From the NCBI GenBank assembly GCA_018402385.1, contig JAGYJA010000001.1, forward strand, positions 1 through 64,000: 64,000 bases of DNA, in the 5' to 3' direction. The position numbers were made by a program, and so were the translations under genes. Positions 8,066 to 14,550 of this stretch are shown here, piece by piece. Every line of letters starts with the position of its first letter. Position 1 is the stretch's first letter. Under the pieces are notes generated by a model, which was not told the origin of the DNA, searched no databases, and was given only the letters and a program-made list of their open reading frames with translations. The stretch is from Flavobacteriaceae bacterium. Lineage in GTDB: Bacteria; Bacteroidota; Bacteroidia; Flavobacteriales; Flavobacteriaceae.

Positions 8066-9376
8066 TTATTCTCCTTTGGTTAAAAATTCCAGATGCGCTT
8101 TCGCGAAATTGTATTCAAATACGGTTTGTAAATATTCCAATTGCTTTTGGGCATACTGGGTTTCGCTTTGTAATAATTCAGTGGTTTTTTCCAGCCCTTG
8201 TTCAAAACGGTTGGTGCGAATGCGCAGCGCTTCTTCTGATTGCTCAACGGCAAGTTTGCTGCGTTTTAACTGCTCTTGTAAATCATTGAGTTGTCGTTGT
8301 GATTTATTGATTTCCAGTTGGCTTTGTGCCTTGTACTGATCGAGTTCGATGCGGGATTGCTCGAGTTCGGCTTTGCTTTTTTGGGCTTTACCAAAACGTT
8401 TTCCGCCTTGAAATAAGTCCCAGCTGAGTTGTGCGCCTACCATATAACCATTGGCGTTGCCCTGAAACATTTCGTTGTCATACAGTTCATAGCTTCCAAA
8501 GGCATTCAGTCGTGGGAGGAAGGCCATTTGGTCGGCTTTGTTCATTTTCGCATACCCTTCAGTAGCCAAAGTCATCGCTTGTATGTCGGAGCGGTTTTCG
8601 TTTAAAGAAGTAGTTTCCAGCGTAACTAATTCTTCAGACTCTAAGGTGTCAGTAGGATTCCAAATGGAATAGGTTTTTTCGCCCATCAAAAACGACAGAT
8701 AATCTGAGGCGTTTTGTACATTGCTTTTGGCTTGTTGCAGTTGGTTTTGTACTTCGCTCACGCGCACTTCAACAGCCAAAACATCTGACCGTTGCAGGTA
8801 GCCCTGGTCAAAACTATTGTCGGCCAGTTTCTTATTTTCCTCAGCCGCTTCAAGTGCTTGTTCCAAAACGTCAACAGCTTTGTGTGCCAGTTGGAGTTGC
8901 ATATAGGCTTTTTCTACTTCAAGTAGTATATAGTCTTGTGTGCGTTGCCCCTGCAATTGCGTGGCTTGCATCTTGCTTTTGGCCGCCTGACGTTGGAAGA
9001 TGCCGTCTATATTGATAAGGGGTTGTTGGATTTCAAATCGGGTAGCAAAGTTATCGGTGCGCTCGGGGTTGTTTAACAGCGCCGGATTGAAATCGTTTTG
9101 CGTCAGGATTTCCTGATTGAGTTTCGACCCAAACGCCATCAAGGGGTTGGTAGTGGTCATCCCGGTGTGGGATGCGGTGATATTAGGAAGGAATACCGCG
9201 TTGGTTTGCCGGTAGTCGGCACGCGCCTGCAGGAATTCCTGTTCGGTGATTTTTAAATGGCGGTTGTTCTCCAGCACATTATTTATGGCTTGTTCTTTAG
9301 AGAGCGGTTTTTGCTCTTGTGCAAAAAGCAATCCGGTGCTTACTATGGATAAAAGTACTACTAGTGTTTTCTTCAT
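8066..9376 (-). CDS. TolC-family outer-membrane efflux channel
   Basis: This 436-residue protein starts at the ATG at 9376 with a signal peptide (MKKTLVVLLSIVSTGLLFAQ). An in-frame ATG 13 codons upstream lies inside the promoter -7 region and is unlikely to be used. Two long alpha-helical, Gln/Glu-rich repeats (about residues 40-220 and 250-430) are the outer-membrane factor signature. Typical pieces are EKAYMQLQLAHKAV, NSFDQGYLQRSDVLAVEVRVSEVQNQL and NRFEQGLEKTTELLQSE. It is the first gene of the efflux operon and is preceded by a symmetric GTAAC box at 9429-9442, so it is probably under Crp/Fnr-type control. Confidence 0.92.
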   Translation of the reverse strand: MKKTLVVLLSIVSTGLLFAQEQKPLSKEQAINNVLENNRHLKITEQEFLQARADYRQTNAVFLPNITASHTGMTTTNPLMAFGSKLNQEILTQNDFNPALLNNPERTDNFATRFEIQQPLINIDGIFQRQAAKSKMQATQLQGQRTQDYILLEVEKAYMQLQLAHKAVDVLEQALEAAEENKKLADNSFDQGYLQRSDVLAVEVRVSEVQNQLQQAKSNVQNASDYLSFLMGEKTYSIWNPTDTLESEELVTLETTSLNENRSDIQAMTLATEGYAKMNKADQMAFLPRLNAFGSYELYDNEMFQGNANGYMVGAQLSWDLFQGGKRFGKAQKSKAELEQSRIELDQYKAQSQLEINKSQRQLNDLQEQLKRSKLAVEQSEEALRIRTNRFEQGLEKTTELLQSETQYAQKQLEYLQTVFEYNFAKAHLEFLTKGE

Positions 9377-9398
9377 TGTGTTTCTCAATTTGACAAGG

Positions 9399-9442
9399 CA
9401 AAAGTACACCATCAAATCAGGCCGGTCAGTAACCTTTGTTAC
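9399..9442 (-). promoter_or_regulatory. Crp/Fnr-type box plus -7 element for the efflux operon
   Basis: On the minus strand GTAACAAAGGTTAC (9442-9429) has perfect five-base inverted arms. It is followed after 22 bases by TACTTTTG (9406-9399), a match to the Bacteroidota TAnnTTTG element. The start codon is 22 bases further. The box centre would fall near -41, the class II activator position. Confidence 0.75.
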
Positions 9443-9654
9443 CGAGGGGAGACACCTGTAAATCGGGTATGAAAAATAGTTGAATTGATATCATTCACTG
9501 AAAACAGTACTGCACAGATACTAGCATGCTAACACTACAGTAATGTTATTCCAATGAAGTAGAAGGTATTCTGCATTAGAGCTTTTTGCCAAATTGAAAA
9601 GTAAGTTAAACTCATGAAGCTTGATGGGAGGATGGAGTCTATTTTAGAAAAGTA
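9443..9654. other. Intergenic region without recognised gene
   Basis: The space between the efflux promoter and the terminator of the OsmC gene holds no open frame with coding character, no tRNA-like structure and no repeat that I can see. Base composition is AT-rich and unstructured. Confidence 0.5.
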
Positions 9655-9698
9655 AAAACCACCACAAGCTATTAGAATATAAATTCTCGTGGTGGGTA
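9655..9698 (-). terminator. Rho-independent terminator after the OsmC gene
   Basis: Reading the minus strand, ACCCACCAC and GTGGTGG(T) pair around a 22-base AT-rich loop, followed by a run of T residues (TTTTTA). It begins 12 bases after the OsmC stop codon. Confidence 0.8.
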
Positions 9699-9709
9699 CT
9701 GTTGAATAT

Positions 9710-10147
9710 TTAAGCCTTTATCAATATTTCACTATCCAAGTGGACTTTGGTTTTAATTGAATTAGTGATCAAACAGGCTGCTTCTGATTTTTTCAAAATA
9801 CGTTCGGCACGTTCTTTTTTTGATTCGTCATCTAATAGTAAACGAGCCTTTAAGTGCACTTCTGTCATTAAGAACTTACCCTCTGCTTTATCCAAAATCC
9901 CTTCTGCATCGCAGTCAAAACCTTTAAAATCTAATTTAGAGTATTCTGCAATGGCTAAAAAAGTAGTCATAAAGCAACTTAACACCGAAGCGGTATATAA
10001 ATGTTCAGGCGACCAAATTCCGGGAACGCCTTTATCAAATTCGGGGGGTGTTGCTACTTCAATTTTGGTTGGCAATTCGGGAGATTCCATAATTCCTTTT
10101 CTGCCTTCGTTCCATTTTAAGGAAATGTTATAACTGTGTTTGTCCAT
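9710..10147 (-). CDS. OsmC/Ohr-family thiol peroxidase-like protein
   Basis: This is a 145-residue OsmC-fold protein. It has the two expected redox cysteines, Cys58 in SVLSCFMTT and Cys125 in SEAACLITNSIK, on the two central helices. It also has the conserved opening of the family (GIWSPEHLYTASV). Such proteins reduce organic hydroperoxides or act on persulfides. It is cytoplasmic. It follows the DUF302 gene by 18 bases and ends at a strong terminator, so the two form a short operon driven by the box at 10610-10623. Confidence 0.88.
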   Translation of the reverse strand: MDKHSYNISLKWNEGRKGIMESPELPTKIEVATPPEFDKGVPGIWSPEHLYTASVLSCFMTTFLAIAEYSKLDFKGFDCDAEGILDKAEGKFLMTEVHLKARLLLDDESKKERAERILKKSEAACLITNSIKTKVHLDSEILIKA

Positions 10148-10165
10148 TATAAGGTTAATACAGAT

Positions 10166-10555
10166 TTAAATGTTTGCTAAAACGTGCTCTAATTTGTCAT
10201 TTACTTCTTTGGCATGTACTTCAAGTGCAGGATTACCAACTACGCCCATAGCGGCGAGTGAGTCTATGATTGCTACTTCTATTTCGCCTGACTCCAACTG
10301 ACGAAGTGTAACATTACAGGGCAACATGTTGCTGATGGTGGGTTCTACACTCAGCACTTTATCGGCGTAAACCGGATTGCAAGCCCCCAGAATGACATGA
10401 GGCAAATAGGTTTTATTGAGCTTTTTTTTCATAGTTGCCTGGATATCAATTTCAGTTAAGATTCCAAAGCCTTCTTTTTTCAGTTCTTCTTCAACCTTTG
10501 GGCGCAACGCATCAAGTGTAACGTTTTTAAATCTTTTTGATAGGTAATACTTCAT
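10166..10555 (-). CDS. DUF302 family protein
   Basis: This 129-residue cytoplasmic protein has the DUF302 layout. Helix one is in SKRFKNVTLDALRPKVEEELKKEGFGILTEID, followed by HVILGACNPVYADKVLSVEP and a second half with LPCNVTLRQLESGEIEVAIID. Cys59-region (GACNP) and the LPCNV cysteine are both present. The family occurs next to sulfur-oxidation genes in many bacteria, but its reaction is not known. It is the first gene of a two-gene unit with OsmC and has its own activator-type promoter 25 bases upstream. Confidence 0.82.
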   Translation of the reverse strand: MKYYLSKRFKNVTLDALRPKVEEELKKEGFGILTEIDIQATMKKKLNKTYLPHVILGACNPVYADKVLSVEPTISNMLPCNVTLRQLESGEIEVAIIDSLAAMGVVGNPALEVHAKEVNDKLEHVLANI

Positions 10556-10579
10556 AGCTTTATGGTTTTATTATTTTCC

Positions 10580-10623
10580 GAAATATACTAAACAAAATCA
10601 ACGGCTTCAGTGATGTTTGTTAC
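10580..10623 (-). promoter_or_regulatory. Crp/Fnr-type box plus -7 element for DUF302-OsmC
   Basis: The minus strand shows GTAACAAACATCAC (10623-10610; one perfect arm GTAAC, the other ATCAC). Exactly 22 bases later comes TATATTTC (10587-10580), one base off TAnnTTTG. The start codon is 24 bases downstream. Confidence 0.65.
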
Positions 10624-10710
10624 ACAAGGGAACATGTTCCCCGGATTGAAACTAAATAAAATACCGTCTTTCGTGCTTTATGCATAACCTTTAAGAGTGC
10701 TTTTGTTTAT

Positions 10711-10863
10711 TCAATAGGATTTTTGATATTCTTTTGACCGTGTACTACCGTGTCCGCCGGCCACAATAAGCATCACTTTTAAACTCAGCCAGACGTATTT
10801 AAAAAATTGCCAGATTGGGTTCATCATCCAGAATCGTTTTGTTTTTGATATTCTTTGTGTCAT
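10711..10863 (-). CDS. 50-residue Trp-rich membrane-associated small protein
   Basis: A 50-codon frame begins with ATG at 10863, 12 bases after the stop codon of the SQR-like gene, and ends at TGA at 10711. The product starts MTQRISKTKRFWMMNPIWQF. It continues through a hydrophobic stretch (FFKYVWLSLKVMLIVAGG) and ends with a charged tail. The single hydrophobic segment and tight linkage suggest a small membrane partner of the flavoprotein, which also has a C-terminal amphipathic, Trp-rich end. I do not recognise a named family. Coding is supported by position, composition and the intact frame only. Confidence 0.6.
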   Translation of the reverse strand: MTQRISKTKRFWMMNPIWQFFKYVWLSLKVMLIVAGGHGSTRSKEYQKSY

Positions 10864-10875
10864 AATTTTAATTGT

Positions 10876-12333
10876 TTATTCCGGCAGCAGCCACCAGAAG
10901 GGTTTCATTTTAGCTTTGTACATAAACACATAATGAAGAGTTAACTTAAGCCAGTGACCTGCCAGGCCGATTTCCCCGAAGGTTTTCCCCAACTTGCGCC
11001 CGTGGGTGTCGGGATATTTTTTATAATCAGGTACGATGGGATAGGTGGTGATACTAATTCCGCTTCCGGAGAAAGTGCCATATCCGGCCGATGCGATACA
11101 GGCTGCACCCATATTAGCCATAGAGCCTTTGTGGTCTTGCGAGTCTTTTCCTTTTTTGATACTGTCAATAATGTTATCGGCCACCAGTTTTGCGGTAATT
11201 CCTGAGGGCATACCGGTTCGTGGCGGAGAGGGGAAAATCTCGGTGCCATTCTTGCTTTTTCGTGGTTTTGAAATACTATGCGGCGGTGCAAAAGCAATAC
11301 CGGGTGCAAAGATGTTTTTGTAAGTGGGGTTTTGATAGGTTTCCGGCCAGTCTTGTACAGTCCATTCTTCATAGGGTTTGGGTGTATAATCAGCATCGAC
11401 TATCATAAAACCCTTAAAAAGTTTATCGGTAATCTCGTTGTTATTTTTATCGAAAGCCTTAAATCCATGTCCAGAAAAGGAGGGAATGAGCATCGCAAAG
11501 TCAAAGGTTTCGGTTTTTTGCTCGCCTTCCAGGTTTTCGTAATGTGCCTTGCCATCTTCAATTTTGTTGACGCCGGCACCGAGAATCCAGTTGATGTCCC
11601 GGTCTTCAAAAACCATCTCCACCATTTCGCCGGATTTCATAATATTACTGCCATAAGTGAGGAGCATACCGTCCATCCCAAAATCACCCAGGTGGTATTC
11701 ATTGGAAATCCAGGTAATTTCAGCCTTGTCCCGCACCTTATGACGGCGGAGTTCTTGTTCCACATTTAAAATATACTCAAAAGCAGCCCCCTGGCAGGTG
11801 GCTTTTGCGTGTCCTGTACCGATGAGTATTTTGGTTTTTTTGCCTTGCTTCATTTCCTGAATCAATTGTTCCAGCGCCTTCCAGGTGGGTTCAGCGTGGG
11901 TATAAGTACAAACAGAATGTGTTTTGTTTTTTCCCGGCAGCAGACCTTCTGTGGCTTCAAAGTTGAGTTTGGGACCGGTGGCATTGATTAGGTAGTCATA
12001 AGTCACTTTTTCTGTTTTACCTTTAGATTCAGTACTCACATGTTCAACAAGAACATATGGCATTTGTTGCTCTTCATCACCTTCCGGATAGAAGGCAACT
12101 GCTTTTGCTTGTAGAAAGTCGATGCCTTTTCGCTTGTATAATGGTGCTAGCGGAAAAAGGATTTCTTTAGATTTCATTCTTCCAATACCCACCCAGATGT
12201 TAGATGGAATCCACTGATAATTACTGTTGGGGGACACGACCACCACCTGATGGTCTTTGGACAATTTTCTGCGGAGATGGGAAGCGGCCACGTGACCTGC
12301 AATACCGGCTCCCAGAACGAGTATTTTTGCCAT
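10876..12333 (-). CDS. Sulfide:quinone oxidoreductase-like FAD flavoprotein
   Basis: This is a 485-residue flavoprotein. The N-terminal dinucleotide-binding motif is ILVLGAGIAGHVAASHLRR, a second ATG motif is YLINATGPKLNF, and the FAD-binding region before the C-terminus reads NIFAPGIAFAPP. Cysteines at 142 and 180 (AKATCQGAA) and one in MGAACIASAG near residue 418 fit the three-cysteine pattern of sulfide:quinone reductases, which pass electrons from sulfide to quinone and make polysulfide. The C-terminus (LKLTLHYVFMYKAKMKPFWWLLPE) looks membrane-associating. A 50-residue protein follows in the operon. Upstream lies a symmetric box at 12417-12430. A related FAD reductase of other specificity remains possible. 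Confidence 0.82.
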   Translation of the reverse strand: MAKILVLGAGIAGHVAASHLRRKLSKDHQVVVVSPNSNYQWIPSNIWVGIGRMKSKEILFPLAPLYKRKGIDFLQAKAVAFYPEGDEEQQMPYVLVEHVSTESKGKTEKVTYDYLINATGPKLNFEATEGLLPGKNKTHSVCTYTHAEPTWKALEQLIQEMKQGKKTKILIGTGHAKATCQGAAFEYILNVEQELRRHKVRDKAEITWISNEYHLGDFGMDGMLLTYGSNIMKSGEMVEMVFEDRDINWILGAGVNKIEDGKAHYENLEGEQKTETFDFAMLIPSFSGHGFKAFDKNNNEITDKLFKGFMIVDADYTPKPYEEWTVQDWPETYQNPTYKNIFAPGIAFAPPHSISKPRKSKNGTEIFPSPPRTGMPSGITAKLVADNIIDSIKKGKDSQDHKGSMANMGAACIASAGYGTFSGSGISITTYPIVPDYKKYPDTHGRKLGKTFGEIGLAGHWLKLTLHYVFMYKAKMKPFWWLLPE

Positions 12334-12386
12334 AATATATCATTTTAAATGAACGACATTGGCACTTTACCAATTTTATATCTAAC

Positions 12387-12430
12387 CAAAATTAGCTGGT
12401 TATAAGTAGATTAAATATGATAATTATCAA
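12387..12430 (-). promoter_or_regulatory. FNR-like box plus -7 element for the SQR-like operon
   Basis: On the minus strand TTGATAATTATCAT (12430-12417) is close to the classical FNR site TTGAT-N4-ATCAA, with a TGATAATTATCA palindrome inside. After 22 bases comes TAATTTTG (12394-12387), a full match to TAnnTTTG. The spacing equals that of the GTAAC boxes nearby. Confidence 0.65.
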
Positions 12431-12478
12431 CAATCATATATAATCATAAAAGTTTTAGTATGTTTTGTTTGTTGTAAT

Positions 12479-12955
12479 TTAATTGCCTCGATATGACTTC
12501 AGCATCCAAAGCAGTTTTTCTTGCCCTCCAATCAACTCACTTATTAAGGCAACAGTACCTTCATCATTATTATCGGCTGCCGTGTTGATAAGCGAACGTT
12601 CTTTTTTTAACAGCTTCGCGTAAGTATCAATTAGATGATCAATAGCAGTATCACCATCAGAAACGCCCGTAACAGCCATTACATCCGATTGTGATATATA
12701 TTCTGTATAGGAATGAAGAGGCTGTGCATCGAGAGTTAGTATCCGCTCGGCAAGTTCATCAATATTTTCACTTGTATCTTTGTAAAGTTCTTCAAACTTC
12801 TGGTGAAGCATAAAGAAGCGATTTCCTTTAATGTTCCAATGAAACCCCCTGAGGTTCATATAGAGCATTTGAAAGTCTGATAACAGTTCGTTTAAAAGTT
12901 TTGTGACTTCTTTCGCACCTTCCGCGTTGAGTCCTGTTGTTTCTAGTGGTTTCAT
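12479..12955 (-). CDS. dps: Dps-like ferritin, DNA-protecting iron-storage protein
   Basis: This 158-residue protein is a four-helix ferritin-like subunit of the Dps family. Dps proteins form dodecamers that oxidise Fe(II) with peroxide and protect DNA. The inter-subunit ferroxidase ligands are visible in MNLRGFHWNIKG (His), and in the FEELYKDTSENIDELAERI segment (Asp and Glu). Length and helix order match the family. It is a single-gene unit with its own symmetric activator box at 13052-13065, divergent from the copper-uptake operon. Confidence 0.92.
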   Translation of the reverse strand: MKPLETTGLNAEGAKEVTKLLNELLSDFQMLYMNLRGFHWNIKGNRFFMLHQKFEELYKDTSENIDELAERILTLDAQPLHSYTEYISQSDVMAVTGVSDGDTAIDHLIDTYAKLLKKERSLINTAADNNDEGTVALISELIGGQEKLLWMLKSYRGN

Positions 12956-13021
12956 TTTGGATTTTGTTTATGAGCCCTTAAGTTTTTATAAATTCATAAA
13001 AGGCGGAGTTATTTTATAATG

Positions 13022-13065
13022 CAATGTTAGATGAAAAACATCACTTTGTCAGTCACTTTTGTTAC
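13022..13065 (-). promoter_or_regulatory. Crp/Fnr-type box plus -7 element for dps
   Basis: On the minus strand GTAACAAAAGTGAC (13065-13052) is followed after 22 bases by TAACATTG (13029-13022), one base off TAnnTTTG. The start codon lies 66 bases downstream, leaving a leader of about 60 bases. Confidence 0.65.
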
Positions 13066-13141
13066 ACAAAAAACCTTTAAAACATTGTTTGTTAATTGCT
13101 AAAAACCCATCAAAAGTGAGGGTGATTTACAACGCTTAATT

Positions 13142-13185
13142 ATGACCCCAGTCATACATCAAATCTGAAAAGCTTTGTATATTTG
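13142..13185 (+). promoter_or_regulatory. Palindromic box plus -7 element for the copper-uptake operon
   Basis: ATGACCCCAGTCAT (13142-13155) has perfect five-base arms. It is followed after 22 bases by TATATTTG (13178-13185). The half-site ATGAC differs from the GTAAC of the neighbours while the geometry is the same, so either the same regulator tolerates it or a paralogue binds it. The ATG at 13193 is only 7 bases after the -7 element, so the leader is very short. Confidence 0.6.
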
Positions 13186-13192
13186 CAAGAGA

Positions 13193-13567
13193 ATGAACAA
13201 AACCCACTCCATAATCGTCCATCTTTTTGTGCTGTTAATTTCATTTAACAGTATCAAGAGTGGTGTGATGCTTGGGTTTTACCTGGCAGACACAAAAAGT
13301 TTTGTGGAATTGTTTTGTGTAAATCAGGACAAACCAGAGATGGAATGTAACGGGAAGTGTGAGCTCTCCAAACTTGCCCAGCAGAATCCATCCAAAGAAA
13401 AACCCACCTACCTCGATTTTCTACAAAAGGAAGTGGTGGTGTATTTTTCGGCTCCATCAAAACATTATTTTAAACCCAAATCTTTTCAACCACTGATTTC
13501 CGGAGTGTATCAAAACAACTATCAGTTTTTGTTTGCTCCGGAAATCACCCACCCGCCGGCTGTGTAA
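13193..13567 (+). CDS. Small secreted CNGKC-motif protein, copper-uptake operon
   Basis: This is a 124-residue protein. The start is taken at ATG 13193 (MNKTHSIIVHLFVLLISF), because a TTG six codons upstream would overlap the -7 element. A hydrophobic signal or anchor is followed by the motif FCVNQDKPEMECNGKCELSKL, with cysteines spaced for metal or disulfide. Small proteins with C-x-G-K-C-x-L often precede TonB receptors in Bacteroidota. The gene is first in an operon with a Met/His-rich lipoprotein and an OprC-like receptor, which suggests a role in copper handling. The reaction is unknown. Confidence 0.65.
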   Translation: MNKTHSIIVHLFVLLISFNSIKSGVMLGFYLADTKSFVELFCVNQDKPEMECNGKCELSKLAQQNPSKEKPTYLDFLQKEVVVYFSAPSKHYFKPKSFQPLISGVYQNNYQFLFAPEITHPPAV

Positions 13568-13654
13568 TTCCATATATTGTTATTTATTGAATTGGTTCCA
13601 AAGAGAAAAACTTTTTGGCAACCCTACTATTACACATCATTAAAAATTTAAAAA

Positions 13655-14491
13655 ATGAAACTATTAAAATATTTCAGCCTGCTGGCTATTGCCTTATTTT
13701 TCTCTTGCTCGTCTGATGATGATAACATTCTTCCCATAAATGAAACCGAAGATTTAATTCTGGTTAAAAACTTTGAAAACAACCAACACACGATTTCGGT
13801 TTACAACCAAACAGGAATGTTTGAACTGGGTTATAACAAAATTTATTTTCAAATAAAGGAAGGTGACACCTTTATCGATAATGCTCAGGTTTCCTGGAAG
13901 CCAATGATGCACATGATGAATATGTCTCACAGTTGTCCTTATTCTTCCATAACTCGTAAACCCAATACTGAAACCCTTTATGAGGGCTACATTGTCTTCC
14001 AGATGCCCGGCAATGAAACGGAACATTGGGAGCTTACATTTGATTATACCATTAACGGCGAAGAGTTTACAGTATCTGAAACCATAACTGTTCCTCCATC
14101 AGACAAAAAACGAGTCAACGTATTTATGGGAAGTGATGATGTACGCTATATCGTGGTCCTAATTGAACCTTCTGACCCCAAAGTGGCTCTAAATGACATG
14201 ACTGCCGGTGTTTTTAAAATGGATAATATGATGCACTTTCCGGTTGTTGATAACTACACCTTAAAAATCGACCCCAGAATGCCCGGTATGGGCAATCACA
14301 GTTCTCCAAACAACCAGCATTTAACACAATCAAATAGTGACCAATTGTACCATGGGAAGCTAAGCTTAACCATGACCGGCTATTGGAAAATCAATTTGCA
14401 ACTGCTAAATGCACAGGATGAGGTGCTGAAAGGTGAGGAAGTTACCGAAACCAATGAGTCCAGCAGCATTTATTTTGAAATAGAATTTTAA
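13655..14491 (+). CDS. Met/His-rich lipoprotein, putative copper-binding
   Basis: This is a 278-residue lipoprotein (signal ending LFFSC, Cys18; an Asp-rich spacer SSDDD follows, often seen in exported flavobacterial lipoproteins). Two homologous beta-rich halves can be seen. Each carries Met/His clusters: MMHMMNMSHSCPYSS around residues 88-102, DNMMHFPV, and MPGMGNHSSPNNQHL in the second half. Such Met-His clusters are typical of periplasmic or surface Cu(I) binding. The gene lies between the CNGKC gene and the OprC-like receptor on plus. A copper-capture role for the receptor is inferred; no enzymatic motif was seen. Confidence 0.7.
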   Translation: MKLLKYFSLLAIALFFSCSSDDDNILPINETEDLILVKNFENNQHTISVYNQTGMFELGYNKIYFQIKEGDTFIDNAQVSWKPMMHMMNMSHSCPYSSITRKPNTETLYEGYIVFQMPGNETEHWELTFDYTINGEEFTVSETITVPPSDKKRVNVFMGSDDVRYIVVLIEPSDPKVALNDMTAGVFKMDNMMHFPVVDNYTLKIDPRMPGMGNHSSPNNQHLTQSNSDQLYHGKLSLTMTGYWKINLQLLNAQDEVLKGEEVTETNESSSIYFEIEF

Positions 14492-14498
14492 AAACCCT

Positions 14499-14533
14499 AT
14501 TGCCTGATGGTGCTTGAGGTGCCTTCAGGCAAT
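14499..14533 (+). terminator. Intergenic hairpin inside the copper-uptake operon
   Basis: ATTGCCTGA (14499-14507) pairs with TCAGGCAAT (14525-14533) around a 17-base loop. No T-run follows directly, so this is more likely an mRNA-stability or partial attenuation element between the lipoprotein and receptor genes than a full terminator. Confidence 0.45.
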
Positions 14534-14550
14534 TTAAAAAAATTGGAATT

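Noticed and set aside
9377..9398. Start of the TolC-like gene at the ATG 13 codons upstream (9415)
   Set aside because: That start would place the first codons upstream of and across the TACTTTTG element, and the signal peptide begins cleanly at 9376.
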